Shown piece after piece: positions 42,259-49,303 of a DNA stretch of 64,000 nt. Position 1 is the first letter of the stretch. Each line of letters begins with the position of its first letter. The notes beneath the pieces are model-generated. The model did not search any database. It saw nothing but the letters and a program-made list of their open reading frames with translations, and had not been told where the DNA came from. Position numbers and translations under genes: made by a program. This DNA comes from a virus: IMG/VR virus record IMGVR_UViG_3300042452_000984, positions 18,632 through 82,631 of that record; one strand, written 5' to 3'.

Positions 42259-42574
42259 TGGTATGTCCGTAAACGTCCATCTCGCCAAGCAGCACTTTGG
42301 TCAGGTCATCTATTGATGGACGAGCCGTGCTTTCAAAAAAGGTAAATTCCGGCACCCTCGATAATGCCACTAGCACAATCCAGGCCGGAGTTTTTGCCAA
42401 CCGTCCCCCACGGTACAGAATGTCCTTGCTTAGCGGGATGCCAGAGCGATCGCTTATCCACTGGGTAAAATCTGTCCAGGGTAAATTGTCGCGTTTTGCT
42501 CTTAAAGCATCGACTAACCGCTTAAAGTTGCGGTTGCCCTCATCCGTCACGTAGCTTCTTCGTTCATCAGCCAT
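42230..42574 (-). CDS. Putative DNA-binding regulator, 114 aa
   Basis: ATG 42574 chosen over TTG 42580. The sequence RNFKRLVDALRAKRDNLPWTDF..WISDRSGIPLSKDILYRGGRLAKTPAWIVLVALSRV suggests a helical DNA-binding unit of lambda-repressor type, with a helix-turn-helix at about 35-60 (only parts quoted). It is divergent from the 42690 gene and shares an intergenic region full of dyads, the layout of a repressor with its operators. Confidence 0.5.
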   Translation of the reverse strand: MADERRSYVTDEGNRNFKRLVDALRAKRDNLPWTDFTQWISDRSGIPLSKDILYRGGRLAKTPAWIVLVALSRVPEFTFFESTARPSIDDLTKVLLGEMDVYGHTIRKEANHNP

Positions 42575-42624
42575 TTTCAACTACCTACAAGTAACACCCG
42601 GTCTATCGCAATTCTAAACCCCAG

Positions 42625-42662
42625 TTGCAAAAATGTGAAAACTAGCACATTTGCACTACAAT
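42625..42662. promoter_or_regulatory. Divergent promoter-operator region
   Basis: TTGCAAAAATGTG (42625-42637) and GCACATTTGCAC (42645-42656) form an imperfect inverted repeat. TACAAT (42657-42662) is a rightward -10 and TTGCAA can serve as a leftward -35. These are two of the recurrent TTGC/A-T-rich elements. Confidence 0.55.
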
Positions 42663-42689
42663 GAGGCGCAGTTAGTTGTAGGTGATGAT

Positions 42690-43049
42690 ATGGCCGAGTA
42701 CAGACGGATTGCATTGCCCCGGCGCTATACCCGGGTAGTAATGGGCGCTGCCGCCCTAAAGAACATGAAGCCGATCGCTTACCAGGAGAAAATCCTGGTG
42801 GCAGCGGCAAAGAAGGTGATTGAAGCGGGGCCGGACGGTAAAGGATTTAAGGCGATCGCCCGCAAGCCCGGCGAGCCGAATTTAGCCTTAATCTTTACCA
42901 AGGAAGGCTACGATACAATCAGGGCAGCCGTTCAGATCGAGGGGTTGAACCCTCCACAATTTGCCGTGAAGCATTTATTGCCCAGGGCGTTCAAGGACAT
43001 TGAAGCTGGCTTCAGAGCCATTAAGGCTACCTACGACGGAGCAGCGTAA
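42690..43049 (+). CDS. Hypothetical early protein, 119 aa
   Basis: ATG 42690 has AGGTG upstream and is preferred to TTG 42651, which overlaps the operator. Basic, Ala/Lys-rich; RRYTRVVMGAAALKNMKPIAYQEKILVAAAKKVIE is helical. Likely soluble. Transcribed away from the putative repressor and closed by a strong terminator, so it is a single-gene unit. Function unknown. Confidence 0.65.
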   Translation: MAEYRRIALPRRYTRVVMGAAALKNMKPIAYQEKILVAAAKKVIEAGPDGKGFKAIARKPGEPNLALIFTKEGYDTIRAAVQIEGLNPPQFAVKHLLPRAFKDIEAGFRAIKATYDGAA

Positions 43050-43050
43050 T

Positions 43051-43089
43051 AAAAAAGGCGATCGCCGGTTATGCGATCGCCTTTTTGTT
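43051..43089 (+). terminator. Rho-independent terminator built on HIP1
   Basis: AAAAAGGCGATCGC (43052-43065) pairs perfectly with GCGATCGCCTTTTT (43073-43086). The stem uses two HIP1-like octamers. Confidence 0.88.
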
Positions 43090-43189
43090 GTTTATTGCCA
43101 ATAACCACCAGTAAAGGCAATAGAGGTTTAATCGATGAGAGTAACACCTACCAGAGTATTACCAACAGAATCATTGAGGTAATTTTACC

Positions 43190-43711
43190 ATGAAATATTT
43201 CAAGCACGACCTTTTATCCCGCGAGGATGATAAAATTTGGGAACTCATTGACAGCCACGGGATGCAGGGGTATGGCATCTGGTGGGTCATCCTAGAAGAG
43301 CTTTACAAGACAGAGGCTACAGACTTCCAGGTGGAAGCAACCGATATTTGGCTAAAACGCCTTAGCCGCCAGCTAGGGTTAAGCGATTGGCTGACCATGG
43401 TGCGAACCCTCGATAGGCTTGCTGAACTAAACCTGATTGATGGGCAACTGTGGCGCGATCGCGTGATCTATGCCCACGGCATCGCCAAGCTGCACAGGGA
43501 CGGAGCGTACAGGAGACACAGAGATGCTGTTTTCGAGCGCGATAGGTATTGCTGTGTTTACTGCAGCGCGACGGAGGATTTAACCCTTGACCATGTGATT
43601 CCCTACAGCAAGGGTGGTTCTGATGAGCCAGACAATTTGGCCACCTGCTGCCGCTCCTGCAACAGCAGAAAACACGCTCGCACACCACAAGAATGGCTAG
43701 GAGGTCTGTAA
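43190..43711 (+). CDS. DUF4373-like replication domain fused to an HNH endonuclease, 173 aa
   Basis: Residues 1-95 match the Lin1244/Lin1753-like (DUF4373) N-terminal domain: KYFKHD, KIWELIDSHGMQGYGIWWVILE. The C-terminal 55 residues are a complete HNH domain: CVYC (122-125), DHV (134-136), PYSKGG, DNL, and CRSCN (154-158), with zinc cysteines paired. Phage replication-initiation proteins often start with the first domain. The fusion may be an intein-less homing event that left a functional hybrid, or a nuclease tethered to the replication origin. GAGG precedes ATG 43190. Confidence 0.75.
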   Translation: MKYFKHDLLSREDDKIWELIDSHGMQGYGIWWVILEELYKTEATDFQVEATDIWLKRLSRQLGLSDWLTMVRTLDRLAELNLIDGQLWRDRVIYAHGIAKLHRDGAYRRHRDAVFERDRYCCVYCSATEDLTLDHVIPYSKGGSDEPDNLATCCRSCNSRKHARTPQEWLGGL

Positions 43712-43712
43712 C

Positions 43713-44900
43713 ATGCAATGGTTTCGTTTTTACAGTGAATTTAGATGCGACCCCAAGTTGTCATTGATGACCCCTCACCACCAGTGGGCTTTCATCATCC
43801 TCCTATGCCTTGCTTCAGACAATTCAGAACGAGGAAGGATTGACAACCTGACCGACGAAGAAATTGCCTACCAAATCAGAATGCCGGTCGAGGACTGGCA
43901 AACCTTAAAAGCTAAATTCAAAGTAAAAGGCATGATCGATTGGGATGAGACGGGAATCAAGATCACCCATTGGGCAAGACGCCAGTTTGAATCTGACAAC
44001 TCCACCGAAAGAGTGCGAAAGCACCGTGAACAAAAGCGTTTAGCTACAGCTACGACAAAAGAAACGGGAGTGAAACGTTTCAGTAACGTTAATGCAACGC
44101 CCCCAGATACAGATACAGATCCAGATTCAGATCCGGAGATCGTTAAAAATCTATTAGAAAGTTCTATACCTAAGTGTCCGGAACCGAACATCGAGCCGCT
44201 TTGTAGCGCTGACGCGCTACGCGATCGCGTTTCTGAAGAAAAACATTCAGAACCCGAACCGGCTAAACAGGAAACAGCCGATACCTTTCCCCCTCTGGAT
44301 AGCCAGGTAGAAAAACCTGGGGCTCAACCAAAACCCCGGACAAGAAAAAAATCTGGCGGCAGCGCGCGAAAAATTAGCACACCCAAAAACCATCCCGAGC
44401 AGTTTGATGCTGCATGGGATTCCTACCGCAAGTTTTGCATAGCCGTAGAGAGCACTGTCGCCCTCTCTCAGGCGCGCAAAGAGGCTGTTAGGGAGTGGGA
44501 CAAGCTAATAGAGGGCGGAGACGCCTTAGAGGCGATTCTGGACGGGCTGAACTTCTACATGGAGGTAAAGCGGGTTGAGCATCAACGCAAAGGGGAAGCG
44601 TTTGGCATTTCCCACTTTTGCCGGTTTCTGTCTAACCGCAAATGGGAGGCCGCGATCGCCTACCGCGAGCAAAAGCGATCGCAGCCCGCCCCCGCCAAAG
44701 ACATCACTGCCAACGTCCACGCGGACCTGCAGGACATCACCGTCCTGCTACGTCAATTAGGCCGCTCCGCTGTGCTGCCCCCCGAGTGGCAGGAACGCAC
44801 CGGCAAAACCTTTACCCGCCAGTTGGACGCCGTTGAAAGCGACGACTATGTCGCCTACCTCAAGGGCGAACTAGAGCGTCTTGCTGTGGCCAATCCGTAG
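43713..44900 (+). CDS. Replisome-organiser-like (phage O/DnaD-type) replication protein, 395 aa
   Basis: N-terminal about 105 residues resemble phage replisome organisers: QWFRFYSEFRCDPKLS, LTDEEIAYQIRMP, then KAKFKVKGMIDWDE and ITHWARRQFESD, the end of the winged-helix region. It is followed by a Thr/Asp/Pro repeat tract at about 130-145, a long variable linker with basic KPRTRKKSG, and a C-terminal helical domain. Family role: origin binding and loading of the host helicase. Overlap-free but one base after the preceding stop. Confidence 0.7.
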   Translation: MQWFRFYSEFRCDPKLSLMTPHHQWAFIILLCLASDNSERGRIDNLTDEEIAYQIRMPVEDWQTLKAKFKVKGMIDWDETGIKITHWARRQFESDNSTERVRKHREQKRLATATTKETGVKRFSNVNATPPDTDTDPDSDPEIVKNLLESSIPKCPEPNIEPLCSADALRDRVSEEKHSEPEPAKQETADTFPPLDSQVEKPGAQPKPRTRKKSGGSARKISTPKNHPEQFDAAWDSYRKFCIAVESTVALSQARKEAVREWDKLIEGGDALEAILDGLNFYMEVKRVEHQRKGEAFGISHFCRFLSNRKWEAAIAYREQKRSQPAPAKDITANVHADLQDITVLLRQLGRSAVLPPEWQERTGKTFTRQLDAVESDDYVAYLKGELERLAVANP

Positions 44901-44922
44901 CAAATTTAATATAACTTTGCTG

Positions 44923-44951
44923 TTGCATATTTGCTTTATGCAGCGTATGGT
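44923..44951 (+). promoter_or_regulatory. Promoter with TTGCATATTTGC element
   Basis: TTGCAT (44923-44928), 17 nt, TATGGT (44946-44951). TTGCATATTTGC overlaps the -35 region, as in the 1299-1339 promoter. An AGCAAATTT copy sits at 44900-44908. Confidence 0.5.
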
Positions 44952-44971
44952 TGTGTTAGGAGGTGATACCG

Positions 44972-45496
44972 ATGAACCATAATCCGTTGGAGCCCGAAGA
45001 GCTGCGATCGCTGATGGCGACGCTGTGCGAAGCTCAGGGCTGGCGCCCTATTAGTGATGAGCTTTTGCAGCAATTTTGGCGGGAGGTTAAGGATATTTCT
45101 GGGCATGAGGTTATCCGCATGTTCGGGAACTCTATGGCAACGCCATACCTGAAGCCTGCCATGTTGCTAGATGGGCTTAAGCAAGAGCGCCGCCGACTGC
45201 TTGAGGAGCAGGTGGCTAGTGTCCCTAGTGGGCACAAACGTTACGCGGACATGTCGCCTAAAGAGCAGGCTGCCTATATGGCGGCTCAAAAGCTGGCAAG
45301 GGACAAGCTTAAGGCTGATTTGGCTAGTTTGTACCAACAAGGCAAAATCCCTACTACTCGTGTAGGAGGGTTTAGCAGCCTTGCTGACGTATTAGTCCGC
45401 AGTGGTCCTCACCGTGGCGAAAGCCTGATGGACGAAGTTATCGCGGAGGTAGAAGCCCGCGATCGCCTGGAGGCCGCTGGTGGATCGTTTAGATGA
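44972..45496 (+). CDS. Hypothetical replication-region protein, 174 aa
   Basis: ATG 44972 follows a perfect TTAGGAGGTGATAC Shine-Dalgarno; GTG 44963 is part of that signal. Helical N-terminus (EELRSLMATLCEAQGWRPIS) and a Lys/Glu-rich middle. Being next to the replisome organiser, a helicase-loader-like role (as for SPP1 gp39-type loaders) is conceivable, but no motif supports it. The end overlaps the next gene by 17 nt. Confidence 0.6.
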   Translation: MNHNPLEPEELRSLMATLCEAQGWRPISDELLQQFWREVKDISGHEVIRMFGNSMATPYLKPAMLLDGLKQERRRLLEEQVASVPSGHKRYADMSPKEQAAYMAAQKLARDKLKADLASLYQQGKIPTTRVGGFSSLADVLVRSGPHRGESLMDEVIAEVEARDRLEAAGGSFR

Positions 45497-45746
45497 TTTT
45501 TTGGCACGTATCCAGTGCAATTTTAAGATGGCAACCCAGTTGCTAAATCAGGATGCTGCCAAAGTCGAGGGTTACATCTATCGGGTAGCTGTGCGCTCCA
45601 TTGTCCTTGAGGACGGTGTAAGCGAGGAAGAAGCTATCCAACGCCTGCAGGGTACATCCCCCATGGGTCAACTGTCGCTGATGTCCTACGAGGCATTAGA
45701 GGCACTTGACCGCAAATTTCAATCCGTTGTGGAGAGTTTTTTATGA
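45480..45746 (+). CDS. Hypothetical protein, 88 aa, with a clamp-like QLSLM peptide
   Basis: GTG start inside the previous gene and a 4-nt overlap with the next. Helical, acidic. Residues 64-68 read QLSLM, one change from the clamp-binding consensus QLSLF, in a loop-like TSPMG context. No family recognised. Confidence 0.6.
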   Translation: MDRLDDFLARIQCNFKMATQLLNQDAAKVEGYIYRVAVRSIVLEDGVSEEEAIQRLQGTSPMGQLSLMSYEALEALDRKFQSVVESFL

Positions 45747-46264
45747 TTACACTTACTCCAGATAAAGTGGCCCAAGTGGCCACCCATGCTGCTTTTAAGG
45801 GCGTACCAGGTGATTGCTTAGAGGCGATCGCTGCCCTGGCCGCCCAAGAAGTACAACAAGCCCAGCGTCCCCTAACCAAGGTGTTGGTGCGAAAAATTTT
45901 GGCTGATTATCAAGCAGGCTATGACTACAGCAGGCTTCAAAATACCTATGCCGATTACGGCTACTTTGGTTATTTCGCTCCCCTGGGGCGGAGAGTAGCC
46001 ACCTACCGATTTAAGTTTGAGTGCATCGGCTATACCCGCTTATTCCGCACCTTGGCGGAGGCGGACCAATATTTTATTGACACCGTCAGCCGTCAACCCA
46101 TGGCGGTTGGCAAGGGTTGCCCCACCTGTGTCTATAGCGGTAATGGTGACGTTGAGGGCCGGTTCTGTGCCTCTCAACGGTGTACGGTGCCCTACCGGCA
46201 GCTATGGCAGGCTCACCTGTCTTGCAATGGCTACAAGCCCTTCCAGACCGAGGTGACGGCATGA
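45743..46264 (+). CDS. Hypothetical protein with C-terminal Cys cluster, 173 aa
   Basis: ATGA overlap with the previous gene. The first 55 residues are helical; residues about 65-85 are Tyr-rich; the last third has CPTC, then C..SQRC, a likely zinc-binding cluster. Function unknown; part of the early block. Confidence 0.6.
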   Translation: MITLTPDKVAQVATHAAFKGVPGDCLEAIAALAAQEVQQAQRPLTKVLVRKILADYQAGYDYSRLQNTYADYGYFGYFAPLGRRVATYRFKFECIGYTRLFRTLAEADQYFIDTVSRQPMAVGKGCPTCVYSGNGDVEGRFCASQRCTVPYRQLWQAHLSCNGYKPFQTEVTA

Positions 46265-46485
46265 ATGAACCAGTTGTTTCTATGGTGGCAGGCGTTAAGC
46301 CGCCCGTGGCCGCCGCGATCGCGGCCTACCTCGATAGCCATCGGGAATGGGACTGCGATCGCGTCGTCAACGCAGCCCTCGCTATGTTTTTGTTGCAGGG
46401 TAGCAATTCAGGTGATCCTGAGTTGGCCCGGGTGTATTTGCAGGCTGTTTTTGGGGATGTGTTTCAGGTGGAGGAACAGCCATGA
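46261..46485 (+). CDS. DUF2811-like small cyanobacterial protein, 74 aa
   Basis: ATG 46261 overlaps the previous TGA. PPVAAAIAAYLDSHREWDCDRVVNAALAMFLLQGSNSGDPELARVYLQAVF (parts only) follows the cyanobacterial DUF2811 pattern: 8-10 hydrophobics, W-D-x-D-R-V, A-A-L-x-x-F-L-L-Q and A-R-x-Y-L-x-x-x-F. The family has no assigned function. Its presence is one sign of a cyanobacterial host. Confidence 0.6.
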   Translation: MNEPVVSMVAGVKPPVAAAIAAYLDSHREWDCDRVVNAALAMFLLQGSNSGDPELARVYLQAVFGDVFQVEEQP

Positions 46486-46649
46486 GTCCTCAGGTAAGAC
46501 AAAACCTTGAGTTAGCGATCGCGCTAACCAAGCAGGAAAAACAAGTTGCCTATCAACTTGCCGAGGCGGTGTTAAAAATGCCGGATGCACCCCCTAAAGT
46601 GCGACAACTGGCGGAGAAGTTATTGAGGCCGTTGAAAGAGGCGGCATAG
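46482..46649 (+). CDS. Hypothetical small helical protein, 55 aa
   Basis: ATG overlaps the previous TGA by 4 nt. Two predicted amphipathic helices, basic C-terminus. Not recognised. Confidence 0.6.
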   Translation: MSPQVRQNLELAIALTKQEKQVAYQLAEAVLKMPDAPPKVRQLAEKLLRPLKEAA

Positions 46650-46667
46650 ACAGGTGACTAACATTAA

Positions 46668-46693
46668 GCGCCATGGGCTCCCGTGGCGTTTTG
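46668..46693 (+). terminator. Rho-independent terminator
   Basis: CGCCATGG (46669-46676) with CCGTGGCG (46681-46688, one wobble) and TTTTG. Closes the 44972-46649 operon. Confidence 0.75.
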
Positions 46694-46745
46694 TTAATTA
46701 TTTGTGACATCCGATAGACTAAGGCTATGCACTCTCGTTAGAGAG

Positions 46746-47609
46746 ATGGACATTGACGTAAAGCGCTTATCAGATGAACTTCTCGAAATCCGGATGCGCT
46801 ACACCGGGGAGGAGACCCAGCACTTTTTGTTAGCCTCAGACATTCACCTGGATAACCCAAAGTGCGATCGCAAGCTATTCTTCTCTCATCTCGATAAAAT
46901 GAAGGCTCTCGGTGGTAGAGCCTTATTTTTTGGCGACGTGCTATGCCTGATGCAGGGCAAACGCGACAAACGCGGCAGCAAGTCCAGCATCCGCCCCGAG
47001 CACCAGGGGGCCAATTATTTTGACTTGGTATTCAAAGAGTCTGCCGATATTCTTGGCCCCTACGGCAAAGAAATTTTGATGATGGGCAATGGCAACCACG
47101 AAACTGCCATTATCAACAATCAAGAGGTGGACCCACTCGCTAACGTAGTGCAGCAGATGCGCGATCGCCATAAGGCGGTTACTGAGCACATGGGTTATCA
47201 GGGCTGGGTGCGTTTTGTGTTTTACAAGCAGCGCGGCAATGGCGTCGAAAAGGTACGACGCTGCACCCTGTTTTTTCACCATGGCGCCTGGGGCGGCATC
47301 ATCACCAAAGGCACCATGGGCGGCGGTCGCTACGCCAGTATCGCCCCAGATGCCGATATTATCGTCAATGGCCATAACCACGAACGCAGCATTGTCAGCC
47401 ACCCTTGCTATCGCTTGGCGGAGACCGGCAAGGTAAAAGTAACTCCGCGATACCATGTACAGACCGGCACCTACAAAGAAGAATTTGAGGGCGGCAACGG
47501 CTGGGCGGTGGAGCGCATTGTCATGCCGAAAAGCCTCGGCGGCGTCTGGCTGAAGCTTACCCCCGATCGCCAGTCAGGCGTTACCGTATCGCTAGAACCT
47601 GCTGTCTGA
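46746..47609 (+). CDS. Calcineurin-like metallophosphoesterase, 287 aa
   Basis: Start ATG 46746 chosen (weak AGAGAG site) over an upstream GTG. Metal-site motifs appear in order: DIHLD (32-36), GD (63-64), GNGNHE (114-119), and NGHNHE near 215, all conserved in this superfamily, which includes SbcD, Mre11 and phage phosphatases. Substrate unknown. It has its own promoter region between a terminator and the ATG and converges with the integrase, overlapping its 3' end by 18 nt. Confidence 0.75.
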   Translation: MDIDVKRLSDELLEIRMRYTGEETQHFLLASDIHLDNPKCDRKLFFSHLDKMKALGGRALFFGDVLCLMQGKRDKRGSKSSIRPEHQGANYFDLVFKESADILGPYGKEILMMGNGNHETAIINNQEVDPLANVVQQMRDRHKAVTEHMGYQGWVRFVFYKQRGNGVEKVRRCTLFFHHGAWGGIITKGTMGGGRYASIAPDADIIVNGHNHERSIVSHPCYRLAETGKVKVTPRYHVQTGTYKEEFEGGNGWAVERIVMPKSLGGVWLKLTPDRQSGVTVSLEPAV

Positions 47610-48932
47610 CGGTTGCTTATTGGCAATAAACTTTAACCGCACCTCCACCACTTCATTCCCTTGCAAGATCACCCGTTCCACCAATTCCGCGTAAATTTCC
47701 CGGCGCCTTACCACCGGCAATAGGTTCAGGTCCGCCTGCGCGATCGCCATTGTCTTTTCCCGTAGCTCTTGCTGGTTAGCGCTGGCATGGCTTTCCATGC
47801 CCGCCAAGGCTTGTAGCTCCGCTTCGATTTCAGCTATTTCTTCGGCGATCGCCGCCCGGTGGGCCAAAGGTCGAAGTGCTTCTAGTTCTCGCTCCAGCGC
47901 GATCGCCTGCGGGTTCACCGTCGAGGGCTGTAGCATATCCGCCGCGATCGCCTCAGCGGCTTCTGCCAATGCCTCCTGAATGGCCGCCTCAATGGCATCC
48001 TGGCGGCAAGAACGGGTGTAGGAGCATTCCCGGTCATGGTAGTCAGCTTTGGCCGCACAGGCAAAATAGCGATGGCCCCGGCGGATAAGCGCACGGCACC
48101 GGCAGCCACAAACACAGGACACAATAGGCGGCACCGCATGGATGCGTCCTTGATTGTTGCCGCGCAACTGACGGTTGAGGCTAATCAGGTAATCAATTCG
48201 CTTGTATTCATCTTCGGTAATTAGTGCCAGATGGGTGTTGTAGCGCCATTCATCGGTGCTGGCATAGTGCAAATGCCCTCGTAGGGCAGCACTACGCAGC
48301 CACCACCGCCAGCCCGCCCGCGACTTATAAAACCCGTGCTCTTGCTCCATGTAGACCGATAGCCCCGCCACATTGCCGTGCTGCATGTAGTGTTCCACCG
48401 CCGCTCTTGCCTTTGCCCACTCTGGCCCCGGCTCATAACGACTACCATCCGGCGATCGCTGGTAGCCAAAGGGAGGTGGGCCACACATGGGGCGCCCCTG
48501 CCGCCTCATCTGGGCATAGGCACGCTGGATACGTTCGCCTAGTTCTACTGAGTAATAGTGGGCCATCAGCGACTTAACGCCAGTGGTGAGCAGCCCTGAG
48601 GCGGTCTGTAGCGTGATCTCCTGGCCGGTGGTTAGCTCCTTCACCTGCACGCCCGCCGCCTCCAATTGGGCTAGGCTTTCCATCGAATAAACCGTATCCC
48701 GTGCCCACCGGGTCCACTCAATGACCCATACTGTTACTTGATGACGTTGACCACGGAGGTCCAATGCTCGTTCCACCATGCGCAAAAATTCAGGGCGATC
48801 GCGCCGGCGCCCTGACAAATTTTCAGCAAATAGTTCGTCAAACTCCAGTTGTTGCTGGAATTGCTGCATCTGTAATTCCAGGCTTTGCTCTTCAGTCGAT
48901 ACCCGCCCGTAGCAAAGTTGATAGTGTGCCAT
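47592..48932 (-). CDS. Large serine recombinase (phage integrase), 446 aa
   Basis: N-terminal resolvase domain with YGRVSTEEQ, catalytic Ser at residue 12, and the recombinase domain (GPPPFGY...) from about 140. A zinc-ribbon domain with CVCGC and a second Cys pair at about 278-312 precedes a coiled-coil, as in large serine integrases of phages and cyanobacterial excision elements such as XisF. It integrates phage DNA by attP x attB recombination. Direction and position after the replication block, facing it, are typical. The attP should lie close to its 5' end. Confidence 0.85.
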   Translation of the reverse strand: MAHYQLCYGRVSTEEQSLELQMQQFQQQLEFDELFAENLSGRRRDRPEFLRMVERALDLRGQRHQVTVWVIEWTRWARDTVYSMESLAQLEAAGVQVKELTTGQEITLQTASGLLTTGVKSLMAHYYSVELGERIQRAYAQMRRQGRPMCGPPPFGYQRSPDGSRYEPGPEWAKARAAVEHYMQHGNVAGLSVYMEQEHGFYKSRAGWRWWLRSAALRGHLHYASTDEWRYNTHLALITEDEYKRIDYLISLNRQLRGNNQGRIHAVPPIVSCVCGCRCRALIRRGHRYFACAAKADYHDRECSYTRSCRQDAIEAAIQEALAEAAEAIAADMLQPSTVNPQAIALERELEALRPLAHRAAIAEEIAEIEAELQALAGMESHASANQQELREKTMAIAQADLNLLPVVRRREIYAELVERVILQGNEVVEVRLKFIANKQPSDSRF

Positions 48933-49078
48933 GGCTAAACCCCTCTCCAGTTTCAGCGTACTACGCCGCTTTCAGAGGGAGGTGCCATGGTGAGAATTGC
49001 TCAGAGGTCTAGCTATGGCACAACTAGCCTAAATTAAAGTGTTATCGTAAGATATACACAAATAGAACCGGAGGCAGT
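48933..49078. other. Candidate attP region between integrase and 49079 gene
   Basis: 146 nt without a gene. Large serine integrases usually have attP just upstream of their gene, so this is the best place for it. A TTAAAGTGTTATCGTAAGATA stretch and a GGAGG site at 49071 serve the 49079 gene. No strong dyad marks the core, so placement is inferred. Confidence 0.3.
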
Positions 49079-49303
49079 ATGGTTTTGCGTCCCCAGGCTT
49101 GCTTGGACAATTTAACCCCCAAGGAGCCTTTCTATGACGAGCATAAGAAGCGGGGACAGCTTAGCTTGACGCCTACCGCGTGGGCTATCCTCAGCACCTT
49201 GGCAAAAAAAGCAGGCTTATCTCGTTCTGAATTTATAGAGCGGCTTGCTCGCGCCGAATTAAGCCTTATCGATGGCGAGGTTATTCAAAAAACTCCTTCA
49301 TAA
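49079..49303 (+). CDS. Small ribbon-helix-helix-like protein, 74 aa
   Basis: GGAGG at good spacing. A strand-like GQLSLTPTAWAIL is followed by AKKAGLSRSEFIERLAR, an RHH-type helix pattern common in cyanobacterial small DNA-binding proteins. Divergent from the integrase, hence possibly its regulator or excision factor. It converges with and overlaps the terminase gene end by 23 nt. Confidence 0.6.
   Translation: MVLRPQACLDNLTPKEPFYDEHKKRGQLSLTPTAWAILSTLAKKAGLSRSEFIERLARAELSLIDGEVIQKTPS

Noticed and set aside
48933-49078. tRNA or tRNA fragment as an integration site
   Set aside because: No cloverleaf, TTCGA arm or CCA end is visible; serine integrases also do not need tRNA sites.
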